From positions 1 through 6,369 of the forward strand of contig DRKG01000381.1 of assembly GCA_011051855.1 (NCBI GenBank): 6,369 nt of DNA, given 5' to 3'. The translations under genes and the position numbers were made by a program. Source of the stretch: a bacterium. GTDB lineage: Bacteria; Planctomycetota; UBA1135; UBA2386. Below are positions 1-5,985 of the stretch, piece after piece (the first letter of the stretch is position 1; each line of letters begins with the position of its first letter). Under the pieces are notes generated by a model, which was given only the letters and a program-made list of their open reading frames with translations, had not been told where the DNA came from and did no database searches.

Positions 1-1161
1 CTTCGGTTCGCTCAGGATACGCACGAAGTCGTCCTCGGTCAGCGACTGCAGCGCCACCCGCACCGGGAACCGCCCCTGCAGTTCGGGGATCAGTTCCGAC
101 GGCTTGTGGAAGTGGAATGCGCCTGCCGCCAGGAACAGCATGTGGTCGGTGCGCACGTGGCCGTAGCGGGTATACACGGCGCAGCCTTCGACGACCGACA
201 GCAGGTCGCGCTGCACGCCCTCGCGCGATACGTCGGGCCCGTCGCTGCCGCCCGAGCTGACGATCTTGTCGATCTCGTCGACGAACACGATGCCGTCGTT
301 CTGTGCCCGGTCCAGCGCCTCCTGCACGATCGCGTCCTGGTCGAGCAGCTTGTCGGCTTCCTCGTCGTGCAGGATGCCGCGCGCCTCGCGGATCGTCAGT
401 TTGCGCACCTTGGTGCGGTTGCCGGGTGCTCTGCCCCACATCTCCTGCAGCGCCTGGGCGTCGATGCCCATGGTCTCGTTGCCCTGCGGGCCCATCACGC
501 TCAGGGTCGGCGTCGAAGTGTCGCGAATCTCGATCTCGACGGTGCGTTCCTCGAGGCGACGTTCGCGCAGGTCGGCCCGCAGGCGCAGGCGGGCCTGCTC
601 GCGTTCGGCCAGATCCTGGGGTGAGTCGAACTCGCGCTCGTCGTCGGCCTCGGGCTTCGGCAGGGGCTTCCAGAAACCACCTTCCATGATGCCGGGCATG
701 CCCGCGTGCCCGTCCTGGTATTCATCGAGTCCCAGTTCGTCGAGCAGTGCCTCGTAGATGCGCTCTTCGGCGGCTTCGTTGGCCTTGTGTTCGACCTCCT
801 TGACCTTTTCGGCGCGCACCAGCGCGATCGCGGCGTCGACGATGTCGCGCACCATCGACTCGACGTCGCGGCCGTGGTAGCCGGTCTCGCTGTACTTGGT
901 TGCTTCGACCTTGACGAACGGCGCCCGTGCCAGGGTCGCCAGGCGACGCGCGATCTCGGTCTTGCCGACGCCGGTGGGGCCGATCAGCAGGATGTTCTTC
1001 GGATAGACGTCGGCGGCGAGTTCGGCGTCGAGCTGGCGGCGGCGCCAGCGGTTGCGCAGCGCGACCGCGACGGCGCGCTTGGCTTTGCTCTGGCCGACGA
1101 TGTACTCGTCGAGCCGGCGGGTGATCTCGCGGGGAGTGAGGCCTGTGGCGAAGTCGGTCAT
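1..1161 (-). CDS. hslU: HslU (ClpY), ATPase/unfoldase subunit of the HslUV protease, 3' end missing
   Basis: HslU is a cytoplasmic AAA+ ATPase. It forms a hexameric ring that unfolds substrates and feeds them to the HslV peptidase. The window holds 387 codons from ATG 1161, and the frame is still open at position 1. The N-terminus has the family signature LTPREI and YIVGQ. Walker A GPTGVGKT is at residues 61-68, the pore loop at 94-97, Walker B IVFVDEID at 291-298, GPDVSREGVQRDLL follows at about 308-321, and AFHFHKPSELIPELQGRFPV is at 348-367. The missing part is the C-terminal sub-domain, about 55 residues by comparison with E. coli HslU (443 aa). Walker A to Walker B is about 35 residues longer than in E. 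coli, so the inserted I-domain (about 108-246) is enlarged, mainly by an acidic Gly/Pro-containing stretch at about 144-187. The pore loop reads GYHG where GYVG is usual. The gene lies 46 nt after a zinc-ribbon membrane protein gene, not after hslV, and has no clear Shine-Dalgarno. Identity is certain from the motifs. Confidence 0.97.
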   Translation of the reverse strand, partial: MTDFATGLTPREITRRLDEYIVGQSKAKRAVAVALRNRWRRRQLDAELAADVYPKNILLIGPTGVGKTEIARRLATLARAPFVKVEATKYSETGYHGRDVESMVRDIVDAAIALVRAEKVKEVEHKANEAAEERIYEALLDELGLDEYQDGHAGMPGIMEGGFWKPLPKPEADDEREFDSPQDLAEREQARLRLRADLRERRLEERTVEIEIRDTSTPTLSVMGPQGNETMGIDAQALQEMWGRAPGNRTKVRKLTIREARGILHDEEADKLLDQDAIVQEALDRAQNDGIVFVDEIDKIVSSGGSDGPDVSREGVQRDLLSVVEGCAVYTRYGHVRTDHMLFLAAGAFHFHKPSELIPELQGRFPVRVALQSLTEDDFVRILSEPK

Positions 1162-1189
1162 GCGGGGGCGAACAGCATAGCGCCCCCGC
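1162..1189 (-). promoter_or_regulatory. Perfect hairpin directly abutting the hslU start codon
   Basis: GCGGGGGCG (1162-1170) and CGCCCCCGC (1181-1189) form a perfect 9-bp GC-only stem around a 10-nt loop. On the hslU transcript the stem ends at the base immediately before the ATG. It occupies the place where a ribosome binding site should be, and no purine-rich Shine-Dalgarno is visible there. There is no U-tract, because the hslU coding sequence follows directly, so a classical intrinsic terminator is unlikely. It could limit hslU translation or mark an RNA processing point. The sequence shows the stem; the function is inferred. Confidence 0.5.
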
Positions 1190-1199
1190 CGCGCGCGGC
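1188..1199. repeat. 12-bp palindrome GCCGCGCGCGGC in the gap before hslU
   Basis: This is a perfect 12-bp self-complementary sequence between the stop codon of the upstream gene and the hslU hairpin, overlapping the outer base pairs of that hairpin. The two structures would therefore compete. In such GC-rich DNA a short alternating GC palindrome may arise by chance, and no function is assigned. Confidence 0.3.
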
Positions 1200-1207
1200 G
1201 CCGCCGC

Positions 1208-2368
1208 TCAGCCGTTCTTCTTGCGGAGGCGCTCGGCGCGCTGCTTCTTGAAGGTCGCCTCGTCCGGCCAGCGCGACAGCACCTTCATCCAGGCGTTGAC
1301 GGTGCGCGTGTTCCACTCGGCTTTGGCGGGATGGATCTCCTCGTTGGCCTGCACGGGTTCGTAGCGGGCGTTCATGTCGACCAGGATCTCCTCCAGCAGC
1401 TTGTTGAGTTCGAAGCCGAGGCCGGCGTCGTCGACGTTGCCGTAGTCGAGCGTGCGCAGTTTCTCGACGATGCCGAACAGGGCCGCGTAGCCCTGTTCGG
1501 CCAGCTTGCGTTTGGCGCGGATCGTGCGCAGGCCGCCGTCGACCTCGATGTCGGCGACGATTGCCAGGATCTCCGCCTTCTTGTCGGCGCGGATGCTGTC
1601 GGGCCACTGCACCTCGCCGTAGCGCTCGCTGGCGCCGCGCACGTCGGCCATCGTCGCCGGCGGGTTCTTGATGTTCATCCACGGGCGCCGCTGGTCCTTG
1701 GGCAGATCGGGGAACAGCCGGCCGGCAGCGGGCTTTGGCGTGGGGTCCGCCGCCGGCTGGCTGGTCCCGCTCGCTTCGGCCGGCTTCGCCGGTTCGCCGC
1801 TCGCGGCAGATCCGGGCGGATCTCCAGCGGCGGGGTCTGCATCCGCGCTCGCGGGCGCGGGCGTCGGGGTTTCGCCCGCCGTCGTGGGCTGGTCCTTCTG
1901 TGCCTGTTGGTCTTTCTGTGCCTGCTGGTCCTGCTTCGCCGGTTTGCCCTTGTCGTCGCCGTTCAGCACGAACACGAGGACCACGACCACGATCGCCAGC
2001 AGGCCGACGCCGCTGAGGATCAGCGGCATGTTGTCCTTCTTCTTCGGCTCGCGCTTGCGTCGTGAACCCGGTGCGTCCCCGCCGTCCTCGGCGGCGGTGC
2101 GGCGGCTGCGGCCGGACCGGGTCGGCTTGTCGGCCGTCGCCGCGGTTCGCCGGCCCGCGGCGCGGCCCTTGCTGCGGTCGACGGCGGGCCGGGCGGCGGC
2201 GGGTCGGGCGGCGGCGGGCTCCTGGCCGCCGCCTTCGGCTGCGGCGCGCTGCGCGGCGACGTCGATCACGCTACCGCACTTCTGGCACTTGGCCTGCGCG
2301 CCCTTGAAGGTCGGCGGCAGCTTGTACTTGGCGCCGCAGTTGTCACAGGTGATCGAGAGAACGGTCAT
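1208..2368 (-). CDS. Zinc-ribbon single-pass membrane protein of unknown function
   Basis: This is a 386-residue protein from ATG 2368 to TGA. Residues 8-31 form an MJ0042-like zinc ribbon: C8-X2-C11-X16-C28-X2-C31. Residues 40-112 are a basic, Ala/Arg-rich linker ending in KREPKKKD. One strong transmembrane helix lies at about 115-135 (LLAIVVVVLVFVL), with the positive charges before it placing the ribbon in the cytoplasm. Residues 136-235 are a Gln/Lys and then Pro/Ala/Asp-rich disordered segment containing the repeat QQAQKD. Residues 236-386 form a folded, helix-rich C-terminal domain with no cysteines or obvious catalytic motif. From about residue 278 to the end it resembles the C-terminus of the preceding gene's product. 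I do not recognise a named family beyond the ribbon. It could be a membrane-tethered scaffold or regulator; no enzymatic role can be assigned. It sits 59 nt after one gene and 46 nt before hslU, suggesting one transcript. The start is supported by AGGAG at 2383-2379, 10 nt upstream. Confidence 0.9.
   Translation of the reverse strand: MTVLSITCDNCGAKYKLPPTFKGAQAKCQKCGSVIDVAAQRAAAEGGGQEPAAARPAAARPAVDRSKGRAAGRRTAATADKPTRSGRSRRTAAEDGGDAPGSRRKREPKKKDNMPLILSGVGLLAIVVVVLVFVLNGDDKGKPAKQDQQAQKDQQAQKDQPTTAGETPTPAPASADADPAAGDPPGSAASGEPAKPAEASGTSQPAADPTPKPAAGRLFPDLPKDQRRPWMNIKNPPATMADVRGASERYGEVQWPDSIRADKKAEILAIVADIEVDGGLRTIRAKRKLAEQGYAALFGIVEKLRTLDYGNVDDAGLGFELNKLLEEILVDMNARYEPVQANEEIHPAKAEWNTRTVNAWMKVLSRWPDEATFKKQRAERLRKKNG
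1890..1943. repeat. 18-bp in-frame tandem repeat encoding QQAQKD
   Basis: Two 18-bp units (1890-1907 and 1908-1925) differ at two positions. A degenerate third copy follows at 1926-1943. The unit is a multiple of three and keeps the minus-strand frame open, encoding repeated Gln/Lys/Asp residues just after the transmembrane helix of the zinc-ribbon protein. It probably lengthens a flexible linker by slippage or unequal exchange, and copy number could vary between strains. Confidence 0.65.
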
Positions 2369-2378
2369 CGGTCGGGGG

Positions 2379-2383
2379 CTCCT
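2379..2383 (-). promoter_or_regulatory. Shine-Dalgarno AGGAG for the zinc-ribbon gene at 2368-1208
   Basis: On the minus strand AGGAG lies 10 nt before ATG 2368. The spacing is slightly long but acceptable. It supports this ATG as the start and independent translation initiation within the presumed operon. Confidence 0.5.
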
Positions 2384-2427
2384 GTCGGTGGAGGGGGTGC
2401 TGGGGGTGGGGCGCGCCGGCCGCGGCT

Positions 2428-3789
2428 CTACTTGCCGCCGTCACCTTCGCCTTCGAGATTCTCGCTGTCGTCGAAGAACTCGCTGAGATCCTCGTGGTAG
2501 CGGTACCAGAACGCGAACCACTGGCGGATGCACGACTGGCGACGCTTGATGTCGGTTTCGGTGTTGCCGCTCGGTGCGCTCGGATAGTTGACGGCGTAGC
2601 CGGTCCACTGGTAGAGCGCGCGATCGAGCAGGATCAGCCTCTGGTGATTGGCGACGACGTCGTCGTAGCACTCGTACATCGCGTTCAGGACGCGCGGGAT
2701 GGCGGCCTTCTTGTCCTCTGCGCTGCGCACCTTCAGGGTGGCGCGGTTGAACAAGCGCCCGTCTGCACCGGGTTCGGCGGCGGCGAGGATGCCGGCGGTG
2801 ACCTCGTCGGCGAGTGCGCGTTGCTCCGGGGTCGCGCCCTTGTAGTGCGGTACCGGTGCCGGCTCGGATTCCTTGACCTTGCGGGTCCCGGCCGAGTCGG
2901 AGATCTCGACGACTTCCGGCTTGTTGATGTCCTCGTTGGGCCGGTAGGTGACGATGCCGGGTTTCTTGCCGGGGGCGTAGATCGGTTCGCGCGTCAGCCG
3001 GAACGAGTCGACCTTCACCTGCGTGCCGTGCACCTTGAAGGTCACGCGGTAGATGCCGTTGGTGTTGGTCTTGAAGCGGTCGTCGCCGGCGCGCGGTGTG
3101 ACGTAGATCTGGCCGGTGCCCTGCTCCGCGGTCATGTCGGCCTCGCTGGAGAGCGTGGCCCGGCACTCCATCGTGCGCAGCAGTTCCGTCGATTCGTGGG
3201 CGAGCAGCGCCGCCATGATCGCGGCCGGATCGGTGCTCGCCTCGCCGATCTGCTGGCCGAGCGCGCGCAGATCGCTGTGCGACTTCAGGACCAGTTGGTT
3301 GTTGCTGGCGAGCGACTGCGCCCACTGCGTCAGTTGGGCGGCACGCGGGTGGTCGCCGAGGCCGTAGACGGGTTGCTTGGGGGTGCTGGCCGTGCCGGGC
3401 TTCCTGACCGGGGTGTCGCTGCCCTGGGACGAGATCGCGAAGATCGCGATGATCGCGACGATCGCCACGCCGAACCCGACGTACATCCGGGTGTTGTCCG
3501 GGGGCTGCACGCGTTTGCCGGCAGTGACCTTGGCGAAGAAGACGCGGTGGCATTCGGTGCACTCGATCTTTTCGTCGAGCATCTCCTCCGGCACGCGGTA
3601 GGCCGCGGCGCACTGTGGACAACTGACGTCGACCTTGCCGTCGCGGCGCTGGCGCGACTGGCGTCCAGTCCGCCCCGAACGACCGGGCCCCGAACGACCC
3701 GAAGCGCCAGCGCGGCCGGAACGCGTCGAGCGAGCCGAACTGCGGGAAGAAGAGGACCGCGATGCCGCGGAACGCCGTCTTTGGGCCAC
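2428..3789 (-). CDS. Zinc-ribbon single-pass membrane protein with Arg/Ser-rich N-terminus, unknown function
   Basis: From GTG 3789 to TAG this encodes 453 residues. Residues 4-49 are almost entirely Arg, Ser, Gly and Ala. An MJ0042-like zinc ribbon follows: C57-X2-C60-X16-C77-X2-C80. One transmembrane helix is at about 102-120 (VGFGVAIVAIIAIFAI), so the N-terminal ribbon is probably cytoplasmic and the large C-terminal part extracytoplasmic. The C-terminal part has an alpha/beta-looking middle (about 150-300) and a helical end (about 346-440) rich in Trp, Tyr and Phe (QWFAFWYRYHEDL). It finishes in an acidic tail. The helical end resembles that of the next gene's product. The frame is open further upstream to another GTG at 3837. 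I reject that start because it overlaps the predicted -10 element and lacks a Shine-Dalgarno, whereas 3789 has AGGA 7 nt upstream. No enzymatic motif is recognised. It is first in the presumed operon that leads into hslU. Confidence 0.88.
   Translation of the reverse strand: MAQRRRSAASRSSSSRSSARSTRSGRAGASGRSGPGRSGRTGRQSRQRRDGKVDVSCPQCAAAYRVPEEMLDEKIECTECHRVFFAKVTAGKRVQPPDNTRMYVGFGVAIVAIIAIFAISSQGSDTPVRKPGTASTPKQPVYGLGDHPRAAQLTQWAQSLASNNQLVLKSHSDLRALGQQIGEASTDPAAIMAALLAHESTELLRTMECRATLSSEADMTAEQGTGQIYVTPRAGDDRFKTNTNGIYRVTFKVHGTQVKVDSFRLTREPIYAPGKKPGIVTYRPNEDINKPEVVEISDSAGTRKVKESEPAPVPHYKGATPEQRALADEVTAGILAAAEPGADGRLFNRATLKVRSAEDKKAAIPRVLNAMYECYDDVVANHQRLILLDRALYQWTGYAVNYPSAPSGNTETDIKRRQSCIRQWFAFWYRYHEDLSEFFDDSENLEGEGDGGK
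3672..3699. repeat. Perfect 13-bp direct repeat, period 15, in the Arg/Ser-rich coding region
   Basis: GCCCCGAACGACC occurs at 3672-3684 and 3687-3699. The 15-bp period equals five codons, so on the minus strand it encodes repeated Gly-Arg-Ser-Gly-type residues in the N-terminal tail of the zinc-ribbon protein. This points to expansion of the low-complexity tail by in-frame duplication. Confidence 0.6.
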
Positions 3790-3796
3790 GAGGGAA

Positions 3797-3800
3797 TCCT
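3797..3800 (-). promoter_or_regulatory. Shine-Dalgarno AGGA deciding the GTG 3789 start
   Basis: AGGA at 3800-3797 on the minus strand lies 7 nt before GTG 3789, within a downstream leader of about 40 nt predicted from the promoter. The competing GTG at 3837 has no such element, so this site decides the start. Confidence 0.5.
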
Positions 3801-3835
3801 GCCGAAAGGGGTCTGGGGGGGCGGGCGGACAGCGC

Positions 3836-3865
3836 ACGGTAAGGCTGCGCGCGGCGAGGTGTCAA
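3836..3865 (-). promoter_or_regulatory. Probable sigma70-type promoter for the zinc-ribbon/hslU operon
   Basis: A perfect -35 hexamer TTGACA lies at 3865-3860, followed by an 18-nt spacer and the -10 hexamer TACCGT at 3841-3836. TACCGT keeps the three most conserved -10 positions (T, A and final T). Transcription would start near 3829, leaving a leader of about 40 nt before GTG 3789. The -35 match is strong and the -10 moderate. The position upstream of the first gene of the block fits. Experimental support is absent. Confidence 0.5.
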
Positions 3866-3874
3866 CGGCGGGCA

Positions 3875-3889
3875 GGAACGCCAGGTTCC
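3875..3889. promoter_or_regulatory. Inverted repeat GGAAC-N5-GTTCC between the divergent genes, candidate operator
   Basis: GGAAC (3875-3879) and GTTCC (3885-3889) form a 15-bp dyad just upstream of the -35 element of the minus-strand promoter and about 50 nt before the uvrB start. The core GAAC-N5-GTTC resembles the Gram-positive SOS box core GAAC-N4-GTTC but has one extra spacer base. Regulation by LexA or another dimeric factor is possible but unproven, and short dyads occur by chance. Confidence 0.3.
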
Positions 3890-3913
3890 GTGGGTGTGCG
3901 CTCCATGTGAAGG

Positions 3914-3923
3914 CCGGATCCGG
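3914..3923. repeat. 10-bp palindrome CCGGATCCGG in the uvrB leader
   Basis: This is a perfect 10-bp palindrome 14 nt before the uvrB ATG. It could be a small protein-binding dyad or chance. No clear -10/-35 pair for uvrB is visible around it, and no strong Shine-Dalgarno lies between it and the start. Confidence 0.25.
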
Positions 3924-3937
3924 TAAACCTCCGGGTG

Positions 3938-5977
3938 ATGCGCTTTCGCATGCAGAGCGAGATGACGCCGGCCGGCGACCAGCCGCGGGCGATCGAGACG
4001 TTGCAGGAATGGATCCAGGCGGGCGCCAGGGCGTGCACGCTGCTCGGGGTCACCGGTTCGGGCAAGACCTTCACGGTGGCGCGGCTGATCGAGCGGTTGC
4101 AGCGGCCGACTCTGGTGCTGGCCCCGAACAAGACGCTGGCGGCGCAGTTGTACGCCGAGTTCAAGTCGTTCTTCCCCGACAACGCGGTCGAATACTTCGT
4201 CAGCTACTACGACTACTACCAGCCCGAGGCCTACGTGCCGACGACCGACACGTTCATCGAGAAGGACGCGTTGATCAACGAGGCGATCGAGCGCATGCGC
4301 AACTCGGCGACGCGTTCGTTGATGGAGCGCCGTGACGTGTTGATCGTGGCCTCGATCAGCTGCATCTATGGCCTCGGTTCGCCGGAGAACTATCGCGAGC
4401 TGTCGGTGCGGGTGCAGCAGGGCATGCACATCGACCGCGACGTGCTGCTGCGCCAGTTGACCGCGATCCAGTTCGTGCGCGACAACCATGACTTCCAGGC
4501 CGGCCGCTTCCGAGTGCGCGGCGACGTGGTCGAGATCTACCCTTCGTACGAGGATGCGCGCGCCATCCGGGTCGAACTGTGGGGTGATGAAGTCGAGGGG
4601 TTGTTTGCGATCGATCCGTTGCGCGGCGAGGTGATCGAGGAACTCGACGAGGCCACCATCTACCCGACGACGCACTACATCGCGACCGGCGACCAGACCA
4701 CGCGCGCCTGCGGGCTGATCGAAGAGGAACTCGAGCAGCGGCTCACCGAACTCGAAGCTCGCAACAAGCGGCTCGAGGCGCAGCGGCTCGGCCAGCGCAC
4801 GCGCCACGATCTCGAGATGCTGCGGGCGACCGGCATGTGTCAGGGCATCGAGAACTACAGCCGGCACTTCGATGGTCGCGCCGAAGGGCAGCCACCGGCG
4901 ACGCTGCTGCACTACTTCCCGGACGACTTCCTGATGGTCGTCGACGAATCCCACGTCGCGATGCCGCAAGCCGGTGGCATGTATCGCGGCGACCGGGCGC
5001 GCAAGACGACGCTGGTCGAGCACGGCTTCCGGCTGCCGAGCGCGCTCGACAACCGCCCGCTCAAGTTCGACGAGTTCGAGAGCCTGTTGCGACAGGTGTT
5101 GTTCGTATCGGCGACGCCCGGCGACTACGAGAAGCGTCAGTCGCGCGACCGCATCGTCGAACTGGTGGTGCGGCCGACCGGCCTGGTCGATCCACCGGTC
5201 GAGGTGCGCCCTGCCCGCGGCCAAGTCGACGATGTGGTGGGCGAGGTGCGGTTGCGCGTCGAGCGGCGCGAGCGCGTGCTGATCACGACGCTGACCAAGC
5301 GCTCGGCCGAAGAGCTGACCGACTACCTGCGCGACCTTGGCATCAAGGTGCGCTATCTGCATAGCGACATCGACTCGATCGAACGCACCGCATTGATCCG
5401 GGATCTGCGGCTGGGGGTGTTCGATGTGCTGGTCGGCATCAACCTGCTGCGTGAAGGGCTCGACATCCCCGAGGTCGCGCTGGTGGCGGTGCTCGATGCC
5501 GACAAGGAGGGCTATCTGCGCAGCAAGACGTCGCTGATCCAGACCTGCGGTCGGGCGGCGCGCAACGCCGATGGCCGGGTGATCCTCTATGCCGACCGAC
5601 GCACCGATTCGATCGACGGTGCGCTGCGCGAGATGGAACGGCGCCGCGAGAAACAGCTCCAGTACAATGAGGAACACGGCATCACGCCGACGACCGTGGT
5701 CAAGCCGGTGCGGGAACTGCTCGAGGCCGATCCGGACGACGACGAGCGGCCGGCGGCGCGCGGTCGCGGCAAGGGCAGGCGCGGGCGCGGCGGCAAGCAG
5801 GCGGAAGCGCGGGGCGCTGTGCCGCAGCGGTTCGCGAACCACCAGGAGATGATGCGGCATCTGAAGCAACTGCGGCAGGAGATGATGGCTGCCGCCAAGA
5901 ACCTCGACTTCGAGCTGGCGGCGCAGATTCGCGACGAGGTCTACCGCCTCGAACAGGCGGACATGGAACTGCTCTGA
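3938..5977 (+). CDS. uvrB: UvrB, DNA-damage verification helicase of UvrABC excision repair
   Basis: UvrB takes damaged DNA from UvrA, verifies the lesion with its beta-hairpin, and recruits UvrC for the dual incision. The product is 679 residues, the usual family length. It shows the N-terminal PAGDQP (11-16), Walker A GVTGSGKT (37-44), APNKTLAAQ, the beta-hairpin region beginning YYDYYQPEAYVP (90-101), Walker B DESH (336-339), LLREGLD, and motif VI QTCGRAAR. Then come an Arg/Gly-rich linker (604-625) and a C-terminal UVR motif (about 637-672) that contacts UvrC. Motif VI carries Cys where Ile is usual. I chose ATG 3938 because MRFRMQSEM aligns with the normal UvrB N-terminus. GTG 3935 adds one residue, and ATG 3950 or 3962 would trim the start. 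No strong Shine-Dalgarno is visible. It is divergent from the zinc-ribbon/hslU block and lies 8 nt ahead of uvrC, so co-transcription is likely. Confidence 0.98.
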   Translation: MRFRMQSEMTPAGDQPRAIETLQEWIQAGARACTLLGVTGSGKTFTVARLIERLQRPTLVLAPNKTLAAQLYAEFKSFFPDNAVEYFVSYYDYYQPEAYVPTTDTFIEKDALINEAIERMRNSATRSLMERRDVLIVASISCIYGLGSPENYRELSVRVQQGMHIDRDVLLRQLTAIQFVRDNHDFQAGRFRVRGDVVEIYPSYEDARAIRVELWGDEVEGLFAIDPLRGEVIEELDEATIYPTTHYIATGDQTTRACGLIEEELEQRLTELEARNKRLEAQRLGQRTRHDLEMLRATGMCQGIENYSRHFDGRAEGQPPATLLHYFPDDFLMVVDESHVAMPQAGGMYRGDRARKTTLVEHGFRLPSALDNRPLKFDEFESLLRQVLFVSATPGDYEKRQSRDRIVELVVRPTGLVDPPVEVRPARGQVDDVVGEVRLRVERRERVLITTLTKRSAEELTDYLRDLGIKVRYLHSDIDSIERTALIRDLRLGVFDVLVGINLLREGLDIPEVALVAVLDADKEGYLRSKTSLIQTCGRAARNADGRVILYADRRTDSIDGALREMERRREKQLQYNEEHGITPTTVVKPVRELLEADPDDDERPAARGRGKGRRGRGGKQAEARGAVPQRFANHQEMMRHLKQLRQEMMAAAKNLDFELAAQIRDEVYRLEQADMELL

Positions 5978-5985
5978 TCCGCGAC

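Noticed and set aside
1162..1189. Intrinsic terminator between the zinc-ribbon gene and hslU
   Set aside because: The stem is strong but is followed immediately by the hslU ATG with no U-tract.
1331..2486. Plus-strand open frames opposite the 1208-2368 gene
   Set aside because: They mirror the codon structure of the real gene, whose zinc ribbon, transmembrane helix and Shine-Dalgarno support the minus strand.
3790..3837. Longer N-terminus for the zinc-ribbon protein starting at GTG 3837
   Set aside because: This GTG overlaps the predicted -10 element, lacks a Shine-Dalgarno, and adds a Pro-rich stretch with no family support.
3886..3930. A uvrB promoter using TTCCGT or TAAACC as hexamers
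   Set aside because: No pair with correct spacing matches the sigma70 consensus at enough positions, so no uvrB promoter is annotated.
2494..4335. A 613-codon plus-strand open frame antisense to the zinc-ribbon gene and overlapping uvrB
   Set aside because: It is antisense to one convincing gene and overlaps uvrB in another frame. The translation is low-complexity with no domain.
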